64,000 nucleotides of DNA from Piper betle. Lineage: Eukaryota; Streptophyta; Magnoliopsida; Piperales; Piperaceae. Made by a program: the position numbers and the translations under genes. The stretch is taken from assembly GCA_033002965.1 (NCBI GenBank), contig JAURVB010009270.1:1-64000 (forward strand). The letters run 5' to 3'. Below the pieces are notes generated by a model. That model saw nothing but the letters and a program-made list of their open reading frames with translations. It did not search any database and was not told the DNA's origin. Positions 1-12,293 of the stretch are shown here, one piece after another; within the stretch, counting starts at the first letter, position 1, and every line of letters begins with the position of its first letter.

Positions 1-48
1 TGTATGTTATGTGGCTTATGGCTGTCTATTTTTTTTCTTTCTGCTCAG

Positions 49-130
49 GGCTTCATTAGTGGTTTTTCTAAATTCCAGGCATGTTATAGATGAGGATTCT
101 AAGTATTGTGCGAAGAGGGTGTTTTACTGA
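49..130 (+). CDS. possible last exon of a gene extending left of the window
   Basis: A pyrimidine-rich tract ending in an AG acceptor at 47-48 is followed by an open frame that can be read as ASLVVFLNSRH...AKRVFY and stops at TGA 128-130. The composition looks protein-like and no start is visible, so it would be a terminal exon whose upstream part lies outside the window. I do not recognise the family. It could equally be chance, since only 27 codons are available. Confidence 0.22.
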
Positions 131-3100
131 TCAAGTCTATAAGGATTAGGGTTTAGGGTACAGAGTATGATGCAAGAGCTTTTATCTTGTGTTTATTTAT
201 GCAAGGTACCACTGTACATACATAAATACATAAGCTTCATCCTCTCTCTGGCTTGTTCTTCCAAAGCCCAGATCCAAATGGGCCAGCATATAAACTTACC
301 CATCTTCGGGAGAACTTTGGCTGTTCCCTATGTACATTGGGCTCCTGCATCCTGACTGGTTGATAGCACAGCACAGGAACAACACCCTAGATCCCTACAG
401 CAAACAAGGAAATTACAACTATCTTGCATGCATGGTATATATATACAAGGTATGCTCTGTCATTAGGCAATTTAGAACCAGCTGTCTTTTTTGCATCTGT
501 GACGACTGAAAGGAATTTGTTATTGCCAACTGATTGATATGCATGAAATAGTTAAGGGTATTTGCTTATACCATAACTTTTTTCTTTAAAAATTGTGCTC
601 GGTGAAGATGATTGACCAGGTTTTAGCTGCCAAATAAAATAATACCGACCATATACGATTTATATATTTAAGATTTCAAAGGACCACTTTGTACCAACGA
701 ACAAGTAGTGTACTCAACATGTCGCCGTGATGGACTCGTAAGACCATGCCCCACGGGAGAGGAAGCCAAGGCAATCTAGGTTTGTCTTCTCCCACACACT
801 ACAATCGTAATCCAAGCTCCAGTAACTTCTTAAGTTTGTCTGGACAACCAGATTCATTCATTCTTTCCACAAGTATCCGCCTACATTCTGCAATCTATAC
901 ATGTGATCCCCATATTTTGGCCATGCTAGCCATTATGTCGAGCAGACTTTCCATTCTCCCAGGTTTCTACCCAAACATGAGCTGGCCAGATTTTGATCCA
1001 ATTTCATTTCACTCGGCAAAAAAACAAAAAATCATGCATATGTCCTCATACAATTATGTGCTTTCGTTCGGTGGAATAATTTGGAAATGTATATGAGCCG
1101 GCAACAAAATTAATATGGATCATGATTCCCGTCCTGAATGACAACCGAAAGATCGAAAGTAATGCTAGCGATGGAGATGCATTGGACGAAATGATAATAA
1201 GATAGATACTGTACAATGTTCAAGCTTTTGATAACGTGCTTGCAAGCAGTTGGTATAATTCGACATCTGAGTAGCTGGAATGATGGTGCTATATATATGC
1301 TCTTTTGTGATGATGTTAACGCATACTTGCGTCCCAGTCAAGTATGAACAAGGCAAGTGGAAGACAACCATACGACAAATCAATTCTCTTAAATCGCACT
1401 CACTTTGACTTCGAGATAAGAAATACTTTCTTCTGGGTAAATGAATAATGTTGAGATTGGAAATGGAGGGCGGCTCGTCAAAATCAGATCACTCGCATAC
1501 CAATCAAATATTTAATGAATTTTGTTTTTATGGTAATCGACGATTGGGATTTTGTGTGTACTATAATACCGGATTTAATAGTTTGCAATTGGATTATCAA
1601 TAGTAGACTAACTAAATGTCTACAAATGGTTGCATTTCCATTTCATTTATATATGATCGTCGCATATGCTTGTTGCAAATCGACAATTACCCTTCATGCT
1701 CAATTTTTTACATTATTCAACGTTATCCATTGCCATGGAGGCATGCACATTATAAGAAGCAAGCTGATCATTGACATGATTCAAGCATAACAAATATTTC
1801 GCAATCATCAAACATGGCAAGTATTTCCTTGGCAACAAAACTCCAAGAACAAACTCCAAACTCCACTGGCATGCCCATTTCTTCAATATATATGTATGCA
1901 AGTCTAACATTAACAGCCTGCAGACTAGAGAAATCCCATGCCAGAAAGTTGTATTATGCACATGTAATTGCCAGGGGTTTTTTCCCCCAAGGCATACATA
2001 TACATATATGCACGTTGGTAAGTAATAAGCCATAACTCCATCGCGCGCCTGGTGCGGCACAAATCACATGCATCGTTATCCTTACTCCCCGTAATTCTAC
2101 TAACGATCTAACCACCGACTGGGGGCCTGTGCATATCTCAACTTGAGTGGTTGCGGAAATGGGCCCCATGACTAATCGAGTGTACTTAGCAAATTTGATT
2201 GATAATGATGTTAATTATTAATAGGACGAAAGTATGCAAACATAGGTAAACATGCCAGCTTAGATATTCGATCTTGAATTAAGATATTGTGTGGAGTAGC
2301 TGCTAAATTGGATCTAAATATAAGCATAGAAATTAGGACGTCGGACTATTGGCATATACACAAACATGTTGGACGCGGCACATGGTAGGGCAAACCATAT
2401 GTAACGTCTGTATGTCATCATCACCAACTGGCATGGACAAGGCTCCCACACAAACAATGAACATACATAGTCTGTATGTCATCATCACCAACTGGCATGG
2501 ACAAGGCTCCCACACAAACAACGAACATACATATAAATCCTCCAAAGAAGATCGTAACAGAACCTGCTCACGATGAGGCAAACGGTGGTACATGATCCAC
2601 AATGCCAGCACTCTAAATCGAGAACAGAGTACGTCCTTTTCCTCACAATCGGATGTATGAAATTGATCCATACAAACTGCCCAAACCAAATTGTTCTCAT
2701 GAGTATCATAGATTCATAAATGTGTTGGAACCCTTATATGTGTCAGCTCGTCGTGACCATCGATCAACTACTGCGTATTGAAGTAGAAGGGTCATGTTTC
2801 TTGCGTCTTGGCATTCGCCTAGCGTTACCAATAAGGTATGGACCACGGATCCTCTGTGGATATAGGGATTGGGACTCTGGCAGATGAGTGCGTCCATAAT
2901 GTTAGCAGGGAGTAGGGTAAGCTTCACATGGATGATTTCATCATAACAATTAGTAAGTAGTACTGAGCCCTCGTCGGGACCAAGGTGTGGATACCACCGA
3001 CGACAGTTCTCTTGGTATTGTATTGGCTAGCTTACCAAAAGATCGCGTCGACTCAGGAGGAGGAATATCAAAGGTTTCAGATCCCTTTCGATTTTGTGAA

Positions 3101-4040
3101 ACATGTTTGTATTTGGTTACCCTAGTCGCGAGTTTATCGATAGGAAGCTTCTTCGGAGTACCACTTTCACTTTGGAGTTTGGACGGGACAATATTTTCCA
3201 AAGACAGTCGAGATCAGATCACTTAGACAAATCCCTTGGTGCCGCCACAATCTTGATGAGTATGCATTCGGTGAATTCCTAGCTAGGAATTGATAGTTTG
3301 ACTTACTCATTTCCTGATGTATTCCTTCACGATAGGAGATAATAATCTATAAGATCACTTCATTGAGTTTGATGGATATAAGGAATAAAATTTCGTTAGA
3401 TTCCCTCCACGGCCAAAATCATATATGCTATTCAATGACATGACACAGGCAGTTCAAGTAGTTGGTGTCTCCTTTGTCGAAATAAACTAAGTGTTAACTG
3501 GTTGGCACCGAAAGTTGAACAGAAAGATCAACCCATTTTTTACGGCTTATATTCATACAATCGAGCTGGAAACTATGTAAAGAACTCACTTTGGCTCAGA
3601 TTGGACGTGACAGATGTTTCTTTCATGGTGCAAAGGTTCATCCTAGATTAGAACGAAATATGAAAAAAATGTCAATTTCATGTACTTCATTTCCTCCTTT
3701 ATTAATGTGTTGTGGATCCAAACATGAAAATGGAACAATATAATCCGACACCTAGTCAGGCACACAGTTCCTTTTTGTCCTTCTGATTCCAAACAAAGCC
3801 TCACCTACATCCGACTCCATCTCCCAGACTCTGTCTTTCCATGTCGTTGTCATTCCCTTCACCTCTCCAGATACAAGTTAGGATAAAATGAATCAATATT
3901 CAATGTCAAGTTTAGTGTTAAGTAATCTGAACGATATGACAGTTAATTTTTTGGCCCATCCATGTGTTTTCTATTAATCAGTTGGGACAAGTTCAGTGTA
4001 TTCTAGACACTGAGGGTGTACTCTCGTACTCATGCAGGAA
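131..4040. other. intergenic, no supported gene
   Basis: AT-rich DNA with frequent stops in all frames. The only structure noted is a 64-bp tandem duplication near 2.4 kb. Short open frames around 2.7-3.2 kb on both strands have no recognisable domain. A TGTCTC auxin-response core lies at 3466-3471, about 690 bp before the SAUR start, but a six-base match at that distance is weak evidence. Confidence 0.5.
2406..2533. repeat. 64-bp tandem duplication, two copies
   Basis: Copy 1 spans 2406-2469 and copy 2 spans 2470-2533. They begin with the same GTCTGTATGTCATC word and differ at about one base. The near identity suggests a recent slippage or unequal-exchange event in non-coding DNA. Confidence 0.85.
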
Positions 4041-4045
4041 TCCAC

Positions 4046-4053
4046 TATATAAA
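4046..4053 (+). promoter_or_regulatory. TATA box of the 4.2-kb SAUR
   Basis: TATATAAA lies about 100 bp before the ATG at 4154 and about 200 bp before the downstream ATG at 4256. This places a likely transcription start near 4078 and makes 4154 the first ATG of the mRNA. Confidence 0.6.
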
Positions 4054-4153
4054 TATCTGAACTCGCCCTTTGCATTCTCATCCTCCACTTCCAACTGTTT
4101 TATCTTAAAGCACAGTTTGAACTTTGAACAATTACCGTCTTAGCTTGGTAGCC

Positions 4154-4180
4154 ATGAAGGAGATTTTCAAAAGCTTCTGA
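4154..4180 (+). other. first ATG of the SAUR locus, 8-codon frame ended by TGA
   Basis: ATG at 4154 opens MKEIFKSF and meets TGA at 4178-4180. This frame is the same as that of the SAUR core starting at 4256, and after the TGA it stays open without another stop ([10 protein letters not shown] and onward). It is therefore most likely the original N terminus of the SAUR protein, now cut by one nonsense codon, rather than an unrelated upstream ORF. Confidence 0.6.
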
Positions 4181-4255
4181 GGTTCTTCTCCTAGGAAGAA
4201 CAGAGATGGGTCTGGAAGGTTTAGGGGGAGTCGACACAATTTACATGAACATAAT

Positions 4256-4525
4256 ATGGCGCAAGAAGATGAAGAGAAGTGTACGGGTCTTCCTTCGGAT
4301 GTGCCAAGAGGTCACTTCCCAGTGTATGTGGGAGAAGAGAGGCGCCGGTTTGTTGTTCCTCTGCATTTCCTGCAAAACCCAGGTTTCCAGAAACTGCTGC
4401 AAAGTGCAGAAGAAGAGTTCGGCTTTGGACACAAAATGGGCCTCATCATTCCTTGCGAAGAAGCTGTCTTCAGGTCCTTAGCTTCTCTTATCCACCACGG
4501 CTCTTCCAAACAGAGACGGTTCTGA
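4256..4525 (+). CDS. SAUR-like auxin-responsive protein, N terminus interrupted
   Basis: 89 residues from the Met at 4256. The SAUR core is complete: [11 protein letters not shown] near residues 17-27, RRFVVPL, the [13 protein letters not shown] helix and the [11 protein letters not shown] segment. SAURs are small intronless proteins that inhibit PP2C.D phosphatases and thereby activate plasma-membrane proton pumps in cell elongation. That role is family knowledge, not seen here. The same frame extends upstream through a TGA to an ATG at 4154, so a longer ancestral protein of about 123 residues is implied. Translation may now restart at 4256, or the gene may be silent. A different frame also offers an ATG at 4206, but it does not encode the SAUR core. 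Confidence 0.75.
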   Translation: MAQEDEEKCTGLPSDVPRGHFPVYVGEERRRFVVPLHFLQNPGFQKLLQSAEEEFGFGHKMGLIIPCEEAVFRSLASLIHHGSSKQRRF

Positions 4526-7295
4526 TATCAGGCCATGGGCAATCTCTTGATTTGGTGTTAGGGAGGAAGCGATCACTACTAATTCTATGTAAACAGTACA
4601 ATGACATGATAGTGTGTAGAATTGAGACCAAATGTTTGGTCTAATTCAGATAAGATCAATTTTCTTTTTGACAACCTTTGTTTTCTCTTTTCTATTTTTC
4701 AGTTGGGGGCTTTTTTCTGCGTTTTTTAGGTGATATAACATAAATTGAATCCAGAGAATCAGATTAACTTCTCCACAAATCACAATCTTTAAAGTACTTA
4801 ATGCGTTTTAGTTAGCCAAGTGACAGACCTTGTTTTCTTGAGGTCAGGATCTTAACTATCTTTCTCACGTTCATTTATACATTGATTTGCCCTACTTACC
4901 AATAGATAAATATGCTTCGGGCGTTGATTAGGATTCAGTGACCCGCATGCACATTCTCTTGAAATGACTGGTATTTAACAAAAGCTTCTTGGATTAAGAG
5001 TGATAGATAAGATGTTCAAGCATTAAGAGAAAAGCAAAACACTAAAATCATTCGAGTTTTTAATAGATACTAATGTCTGATATCGACCACTTTTTCGAAG
5101 GGAGAATATTAAGGTATGGTCTGCATTCAGTGATACCACTGTTATGCTTGTGAGCGCCTGTCTTCTTCCTTTCCTATGTACTTAACATAGAAATTAAAAA
5201 TCATATCTTTTGTTTCTAAATTTAAAAATCCAAATCTTATATTAAATAATGTGGACATTGGAACAACGAAAGATGTGCATGCTTACCAATTACCATACAC
5301 CATTTCAATTAGCCAACAAAAACATTGGGGTAAGATAAACTGCCTCAGACAGGCCAAACCAGGCAGTCCCAAGTAAAATCATGCTATTGACATATGCTAT
5401 GCAGCCTCCGGACACAATTAATCAATGAACTATTTTATTAATCGCTACCCAAAATCCGGATTTGGATGACTCAAATGGTAGCAAAGTTAAGAAATGTAGC
5501 ACAAGGGAGGTCATGATTTGCGTGATTTGTAAAGCCGGCATTTACATATTGAAGGCTGTCCATGAAGACAACAGTTTAAAGGTAGTGAAAGAGGAAGGAT
5601 AAGCAAGATATTATTTTCGTGATGAAAGGTCCTGGCTCGATTTTTCATTGCCGAGGATGCAACCAAAGATATTCCTTGCAGTGGGACTTTGGTGGAGTTG
5701 AGTGAGTAAAGAAGAGAAGTTATAATTTAATTACTTCCTTGGACGGGAGAAGGAGCTGTCAAGCTGTTGTGTGGCTCAGAAATAAAGAGGCCAACTTGTG
5801 TTGGTCTTATGGAGAAGGGAAAGCTTGCCATGAATAACCATGTAACAAGCTATAAATGAAATGAATCAAAATGAAGCTCTAAAAATATTGTCGGTTGAGA
5901 GGGGATGCCTCCATGAGCATTGTTGAGAAAACTTGGTAGGATGACAATTCTGTACTTGAACTTGTGTGGGGAACACGGACCCGGCAAGAATATGTGGTTA
6001 GTGGCTCAAAGCCTCAAAGTCGGTCCGGCCCTTTAAGTTTGCAATGGAAAAGCACAAGTTTAACTGGACTTGGTTAGGATTTGAATAATTGGCTGCCAGG
6101 GGAAACAAAAGTTCATGAGCAATCGTTTTCAACACCAGAGCAATGGCATCAATATTGAAAAGAGGTTGACGATGAACCTTTTAATACTGTTTAAAACAGT
6201 CATTATGCATGTATCAATTGTGCTTTTGTTTTAATGAAGCCTTTTACATATTTTCATCCAAATTTTACATGCACAACAATGAGGTAAAGAGAAACCAAGA
6301 TTACATGGTATAACTGATATCTCAGCAAAGTCCAATCCTTGAATGCACAAATATTAACGGAGCTTTGGGGAAATAGTACCCATAATAATGAAGCATCTAC
6401 ATAAGACACCCAATTGCATAACAGTTGAAACACTGAACTAGTCACATCAATGAAATTTATCAAACTATCCCCAAATTACTTTAGTTTCATCTCAAATTGA
6501 AGCTACTGTGGCGCTAATTTGCTCTGGTTTCAGCTGACATGCTCTCCTAAAAGCTGAAGTTTATCCCTTGCATCTACATGTTTAAGTGAATATATATCCT
6601 TCCTCTTCCTAGAGGCTTATTTATTAAGCTTTTTCATGGTAAGAAAGAGTTTGAAATCGGACTATATTTTCTAAGATGGCTGTTCCTTGAAGGAGATTAA
6701 GGGAACTATTGAATATTTGTTTATATATATTTGGGATATCGAAAGGCTTTTATATATTAATTATGTGATGTCTTTTAAATTGCAACTTATTCTTCTTCTT
6801 CACTAGATATCCAAAGATTGTTAGAGGCATGAATGAATCCTAGATTAGAATATATGCAATTACATATGTCAAGATCTTAGATGGTCTGATGCAATTTTAA
6901 CGCCAATCTCTGTCTTTTATCTGGGCTTGGGATTGATAATACAGAAACATTGGCCTAGAGTTTATTTTTCCGGGGATGTTTACGCGTGCACGATGGATAT
7001 AAGTAATAAAAGTTAGAAGCGAAGTGATGCTGTTAAAAGGACAAGGAAAAAGAAGTAGAAGAGAAGTGCAAGTCTATTGTAAAAAATAAATTTCTTCCTT
7101 CATTAACCGGCTCTCATTTCTAAAAGGGCTGCAAGTATTAGCAAGCTCACAATAAGTCATTTATAGGTTCCCAATACAAGGAAAACTTCACTTCATGCGT
7201 TAGTCAGAGATCAGCAGTCAGTATGACACAACAGGCATCACTAACAATGCAAAACTGCTACCACTGGTTTTAGAAACTTCTCATCTCCGTGAACT
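4526..7295. other. intergenic, no supported gene
   Basis: AT-rich sequence between the first SAUR and the minus-strand SAUR. No domain, tRNA or clear transposon end was recognised on either strand. Open frames here are short and lack coding character. Confidence 0.5.
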
Positions 7296-7616
7296 TCATC
7301 CGAGGGAGCTTGTCAGAGAGAGGAAGGCAACTTCTTCACAAGGAATAGTAAGACCCATCTCATGACCAAAGCCGAATTCCTCCTCCGCCATTTGTAGAAG
7401 AGATTGGAACTCGGGGTGAGCCAAATAGGAGATTGGAACTATGAACCTGCTCCTGTTTTCTCCAACATAAACAGGAAAGTGGCCCTTTGGCACGTCCATC
7501 GGCAGACCATTTTCATCCGATTCGTAGCCTTGCTTCTTCCCAAGGCTGGAGCACCTCTTAAGTATGTGCTTGATCGCTGCTGCCTGAGAAAGCTTGTTCG
7601 ACTTCCTGACAGCCAT
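7296..7616 (-). CDS. SAUR-like auxin-responsive protein, intact
   Basis: About 106 residues, intronless. The preferred start is the second Met (MAVRKSNKLSQ, at 7616), which matches the usual SAUR N terminus. An in-frame Met three codons earlier (7625) is also possible. The order is a basic N-terminal helix (IKHILKRCSSLGKK), [53 protein letters not shown] and a short C-terminal tail. This resembles the SAUR50-type clade. All core motifs are present and the length is normal, so it looks functional. A TATA-like box lies about 110 bp upstream and a TGTCTC core about 180 bp upstream, consistent with auxin control, although neither motif is proof. Confidence 0.92.
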   Translation of the reverse strand: MAVRKSNKLSQAAAIKHILKRCSSLGKKQGYESDENGLPMDVPKGHFPVYVGENRSRFIVPISYLAHPEFQSLLQMAEEEFGFGHEMGLTIPCEEVAFLSLTSSLG

Positions 7617-7724
7617 CGGAGGCAAATGGAATTTAGAGAGAAGTGGTGTAGAAGAAGCTTAGAGAGTTGAGTGAAGGAAGAGATCAGAAGGATCTGGTGA
7701 GGAGAAGGGGAGGGTTGCGTTGGG

Positions 7725-7732
7725 TATTTATC
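7725..7732 (-). promoter_or_regulatory. TATA-like box of the 7.3-kb SAUR
   Basis: On the minus strand this reads GATAAATA, roughly 110 bp before the SAUR start codon. Spacing and composition fit a core promoter. Confidence 0.45.
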
Positions 7733-7798
7733 AAAGGGGAAGGGAGTCATGTGGGGCAAGATTGCATGTGAGTATTTTGGTGTAGTCCCCACCCTTGT

Positions 7799-7804
7799 TG
7801 TCTC
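7799..7804 (+). promoter_or_regulatory. TGTCTC auxin-response core upstream of SAUR
   Basis: Canonical AuxRE core, inverted with respect to the SAUR, about 70 bp upstream of its TATA-like box. AuxREs act in both orientations and SAURs are classic auxin-induced genes. A six-base match occurs by chance about once per 2 kb on two strands, so support comes from position only. Confidence 0.35.
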
Positions 7805-7829
7805 TGCTACACCTCCATAAGACATCATG

Positions 7830-10220
7830 GCCCCTCCCTTCCAATTTCTTCCCTACTTCACGAAATTTTCTCCCTGAACATCTCCAAGGGCCATTACCTT
7901 TGTCTTCCCTTCTTCGTTATTTGTGTACCCGTGTTGTACGTTGCTCGGCATGGTGAACCTTGGTCGTAGGAACTGAAATTTAAAGGTGCGGCAGCAGTGT
8001 CATCATCCACTTGCAGACTTTCAAGTCTCGCCTCTGACGACAACCACCGGCAAGCAGTGTCAGTTCTCCGTAAACCAACAATTGCCACTGTCAAATACAC
8101 GGCGTAAATTGGGGAAGTACACATCCTGTGATAATTAATTTCTCGTCGGGACCAATTGTGCAGCTGATCAGGCTGCTTACCATCTGGTATGTTGCTGGAT
8201 CAAAACTTATCTTACCTCCCTAAGTGAGAAGGGCGTAGAAAGAACAATTGGAAGTGATTGGTCGGCCATGAGTCTCAATCACATAAAAAGGGAACAAAGG
8301 GCTGGCAACCATCTTCTGTGATTCAGGATTATTCGAGAAAATGGGCACCACCATTCTCCATATCAATGAAGACTTTCCAAGACAGCAGCATTCGGGTATC
8401 ACCGTTTGATAGGAAGTTTGCTCCTTACTTTGGAGAACCAAAATAATCCAGTTCTACATCTTTGCCCCACCCACGAGAACAGCTCGTAAATTTCGTTTTC
8501 TCATGTCATGTGCTACATTAATGAGTCCTTCATCTATCAAGCTTGTAGTGTAATAACCACGATATATGCCTCTAATCATGGGAATCCACAGAATTCTTCA
8601 ACCAATGAGATGAACTAGGTGATGAGCTGACGTCCAATAATTGAGATTTGTGAGAAGTTCGTCAGTGAAGTGCATGTGAGTCGATGCAAAGTGCAACAGA
8701 CAAGAGTACCAGGTCTGTTGCAAGCAGAGCTGGATGATGTAACCTGGTACTTCTCTCTCCTCACCAGATAAGCCTAGTACGATTCGGATGATGAGGATTA
8801 CGATTGAAGAAAAGGATATTAGCTGCAAAATTGATCTTCTTTTTTTATAAGGGAAAATATGATCTTTTTTTAAGAGGCAAAATCAAGAAGCAGTGTAAGA
8901 ATCCATTATTTAATGTTGTTTCCATCCTTCTTGTGAGCATGGTCTCTTATGTGCTTGGACAAAAGCAAAGCATCATGAGATGAATAACAATTGTTTGAAC
9001 TTCAAATATCAAATACCAACCTTTCCAATCATAATTCGTTCCCCTGGCTTCCCTTGTAGGATTTTTCATTCATGGTTCGATAGCTTTACAAATCCAAGCA
9101 AATCAACATGAACTTTTTTTAAAATATATATATGATGCTATATTTTTCCTCAAATACTCTCCATTAAGTAACTCTGTCAACATAGTATTTCTGATCCACA
9201 AAAACTTCCGCCACTATTACTTTTGAAGAATTCATATATCCTATGACACCATGACAATAATATGGGATCAGGCGACAAGAAAGAAGAGTAATCTTCCCAA
9301 GTACCTTGAAAGATAATAGTTAATTTCATAACAACACAAACTGATGGTCTTTCATATAATGGAAATATTACACAAATGTATCGAGACATCAAAGAGAGCT
9401 CACAGGTAGAATTGATTATGCATTACATGCTAAACAAAGACCACTTGCCCTTCTATGTAACTAGTTACTAGCTCGAAATAACTACAATCCAGTACCCACA
9501 TCCACTCTCTTTGGGCCAGATACAGACCAGATGACTATAGAATGATCTTAATGTTCGGCTGAAAGCTATGGCGTTCAGTCTGGCAGGTGACTACCAGAAA
9601 AAAAATGACAACCAAGAACAAGGTCGATGGTATTTTGCAGATATCACTTGGAGTGCCAAATTAGATAGTTCACATGCCAGAAGCAGTTGCTTGTGGGAGT
9701 TGAAGCGTCTGTCAATCATATTGAACTGTTTTTTTAATTTGGAATTACGACACTGCATCTGTTACCATTCTATTACAATCAGATCTAACAGAAGCATACA
9801 ATCATCTTCAAAGTGCCTTCTTCCGTAGTTTGCCTTGACGAAAGTAGATGACAAGGCATAGACAAGAAAAAGGAAAGCCAAGACTGTGCCAGCATCAACT
9901 AAAGCTATTCTAGTTTATACATATAGCATATAATTTTATTTAAAGTTCACAACTTAACTAGGAAAATATATAACTCACCAGTTATAAACGTTTCACTGGT
10001 AAAAAGATACAACTAATATAATCTTTCTTTTTATTTTTTTGAAAGAGTAATCTCATTACAACTAGATACTCATCTAGGTAAAACTATGTCATAAAGCATG
10101 ACATACACACTCAATCTAACGGATTCATCAATTGACCACTTGATTGGTTAATTTATAATTCCTTCAAGCACGTCATTAATGCCATTAGGCTTTATACCTC
10201 AATGCAGTTTATCAACTCAT
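7830..10220. other. intergenic, no supported gene
   Basis: AT-rich, with short open frames only. I see no domain, RNA gene or transposon terminus that I can defend. Confidence 0.45.
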
Positions 10221-10222
10221 TG

Positions 10223-10430
10223 TTTGTACTGTCCCCGCGGGCTTACCATGTTAGCCAGGGACACCCTCTCTTTGTGAGAGGTCATGGGTTTGATCTTTGC
10301 CTTGAACAAGTTCTCAACCCTCTTCATCCTCCCCTCGTGTTATTGGGAGTACTAATCATACTAATACTACTAATAGGCGGGTGTGATACTAAACAGGTGC
10401 CGTGTATATATTTTATAAATAAAAAAGGCC
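10223..10430 (+). mobile_element. possible tRNA-derived SINE
   Basis: The stretch has a tRNA-like order: a stem-loop CTCTCTTTGTGAGAG followed by a B-box-like GGGTTTGATCT about 15 bases later, then a short unique body and an A-rich end near 10430. This is the layout of plant tRNA-derived SINEs. The A box is poor and no target duplication was identified, so the call is tentative. Confidence 0.3.
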
Positions 10431-10439
10431 ATTGTTTGT

Positions 10440-10512
10440 ACTGCCAAACAATGTCTTTCTTGCAGGGATCAAGTATGCATGCCAAACAACGTCTTTCTTG
10501 CAGGGATCAAAT
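10440..10512. repeat. short direct repeat, about 28 bp twice
   Basis: A word beginning GCCAAACAA and ending TTGCAGGGATCAA occurs twice, about 40 bp apart, with one substitution (ATG versus ACG). Non-coding. Confidence 0.6.
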
Positions 10513-10964
10513 AGGAAAAAGACTATAGAAGTCGAGTTAAGTTAATTGTCTATAGAAGGGCTCAAAGGCAGACGTGTTTAAATGCAAACTGCTTTTTTTG
10601 TTATTGTAAGCTTAAAAAGAAACTACTTTCCAATCATCATTCCACTACTATTCTATATACCTGAATACAGACTTAGCTAACTAATCCACCGTGAAGTCCA
10701 TGGCCAATCCATGTTAAGGGCAAACTCACGCCCAAAATAACATGATGAACACCTTATTATAGCTAGTCAGGATATGCAAAAAAGAAATTTAAAGGGAAGA
10801 CAAAGCCTAAAAGTTTATATTGCACTAATCACAGGAATTGATATGAAACAAATTTAATCTAACAATCCAAGATAAATAGAAACATTGGAACGAACTGACT
10901 ATCCAATATCTCAGCGCAAGCAACTTTGCTTCTAAAAATGAGGGGGAAAAAAAGAGATCAATGA

Positions 10965-11686
10965 TCATAATGACCGCACCTGCTGGCGAGCAGCCACAAG
11001 CTTTGATAAATCTTCAGTTTCAGAAAAAATTATGATACCAATGACTCAAAGGATGCTCTATGGTGTCCCCCCATTTCTTGTGAGTGGGAATTTCAATTGG
11101 CACTTCACAAGCGAAAATGACGGTTAGAGGATGTGGAAAACTCAATCAGCATGCTTTAGAAGAGATAACAACCTTTACTACCTGTAGGAGGTAATTTGAT
11201 AGTAGAAGGTATCCCTGGTAGTGTTAGGGCTGGATGTTTCTGAATTCGTGCAAAGAAAGCTTCGGTAGGATCAGGGAAGACCATCTCATCATATCATTCT
11301 ACAACAACAAGCTTCTTTGTGGGATGAGGAGCAGATTCCCCGTCGGGGTACAACTTCAAATTGTGATACCTGCAGAATTGCTTTTGCAGCTGTAGACTAC
11401 AAGTTTAACTCATGCAACAAAAGATTAAAGAGGTTTTAAACTTACAAAGATCACTTGCTTGCCACAAACATCACTATGGAAAAAGATAGGAATGACAATT
11501 TCAAACTTTATCCGTCCAGATTCGAACAGTTTAAAGGGAGCGGATTCCACAACTCTAGTGGTATTATTAAGACTAGAATGCAACTGGAGGTGGAACACAG
11601 CTTACTTGACAAATACACCCCGATATTCATTCATCGGACGCTATTGGAACGCTGATTTCTCCATCCTTGATTCTCTTCATTAACCC
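10965..11686 (-). pseudogene. YEATS-domain (YAF9/GAS41-type) pseudogene
   Basis: Three minus-strand pieces match the plant YAF9/TAF14b family in order. Piece one (11686 to 11446, after a TTTTTTAG acceptor) has KRIKDGEISVPI, then after a deletion NEYRGVFVK, an in-frame TAA, and TRVVESAPFKLFESG...FFHSDVCGKQ. Piece two (11369 to about 11182) has YHNLKLYPDGESAPHPTKK, a stop, then YDEMVFPDPTEAFFARIQKHP. Piece three (about 11060 to 10965) has HPLSHWYHNF, a frameshift and SETEDLSKLVAARQQV. Intron-like gaps with plausible splice sites separate the pieces, so it decayed from a spliced gene rather than a retrocopy. In living relatives these proteins read acetylated histones in SWR1 and NuA4. Here the segment expected between VPI and NEY (YGNVAFWLGKKASE-type) is missing and stops are present. 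Confidence 0.82.
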
Positions 11687-11862
11687 CTAAAAAAGCAATG
11701 AACGACCGCAATAATTCAATGACACCACAAAATTAGAATATTATGCAACATAACGTAACATACAGCAAGATATCAATTCGTTCTTTCCCCAAAAAGAAAA
11801 AGAAAAAGAAAAAAACAGCAAGCTTTCAATGACAAAAGAGCAAGTGACATGATCTGAGATTT

Positions 11863-12282
11863 CTAAAATCTATGGTTTACGAAGCCAGAACTGGAGAACA
11901 GGGTGTCAAGGAAAAGGTGGAAAGAACCATTCATTCGGCTTGCTCGCCGGTTCCCCCAGCCATCAAGCGAAGACGCCTCTCTCATGGGACTTCTCCACGC
12001 CATGTTTTCTCCCAGAGAAGATGTGGGGCATCCAAGATTTTGATGACGAGTGCGGCAGATGTTGTGCTTCAAATCAAAGCCTGAAAACAGGAAGTGACAA
12101 TAAGGAACAAGGTTTGGAGATGGAAGCTTCGTAAACCGAACGAAAGAGGCGAAAAGGTAGACGCTTCCACTGCTATCGGCGTCTTCGCCGGTGAAGAGCA
12201 TACTTTCCCGGTCGGCTGCGGAGACGAAGGAATGGACCGGGGAACAACGCAACGTACATTTTGGACAAATGACACACGCCAC
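11863..12282 (-). other. GC-richer stretch, possible 5' remnant of the YEATS locus
   Basis: An open frame of 139 codons runs on the minus strand just upstream of the YEATS pseudogene. Its composition is richer than its surroundings, but I recognise no domain and it does not join cleanly to the YEATS frame. It could be an old first exon or untranslated leader, or unrelated. It abuts the tRNA-Ala gene. Confidence 0.2.
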
Positions 12283-12293
12283 AACATCAAAAT

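Noticed and set aside
2950..3226. Overlapping open frames on both strands near 3 kb
   Set aside because: Neither shows a domain, a promoter or a splice context. They are chance frames in a less AT-rich patch.
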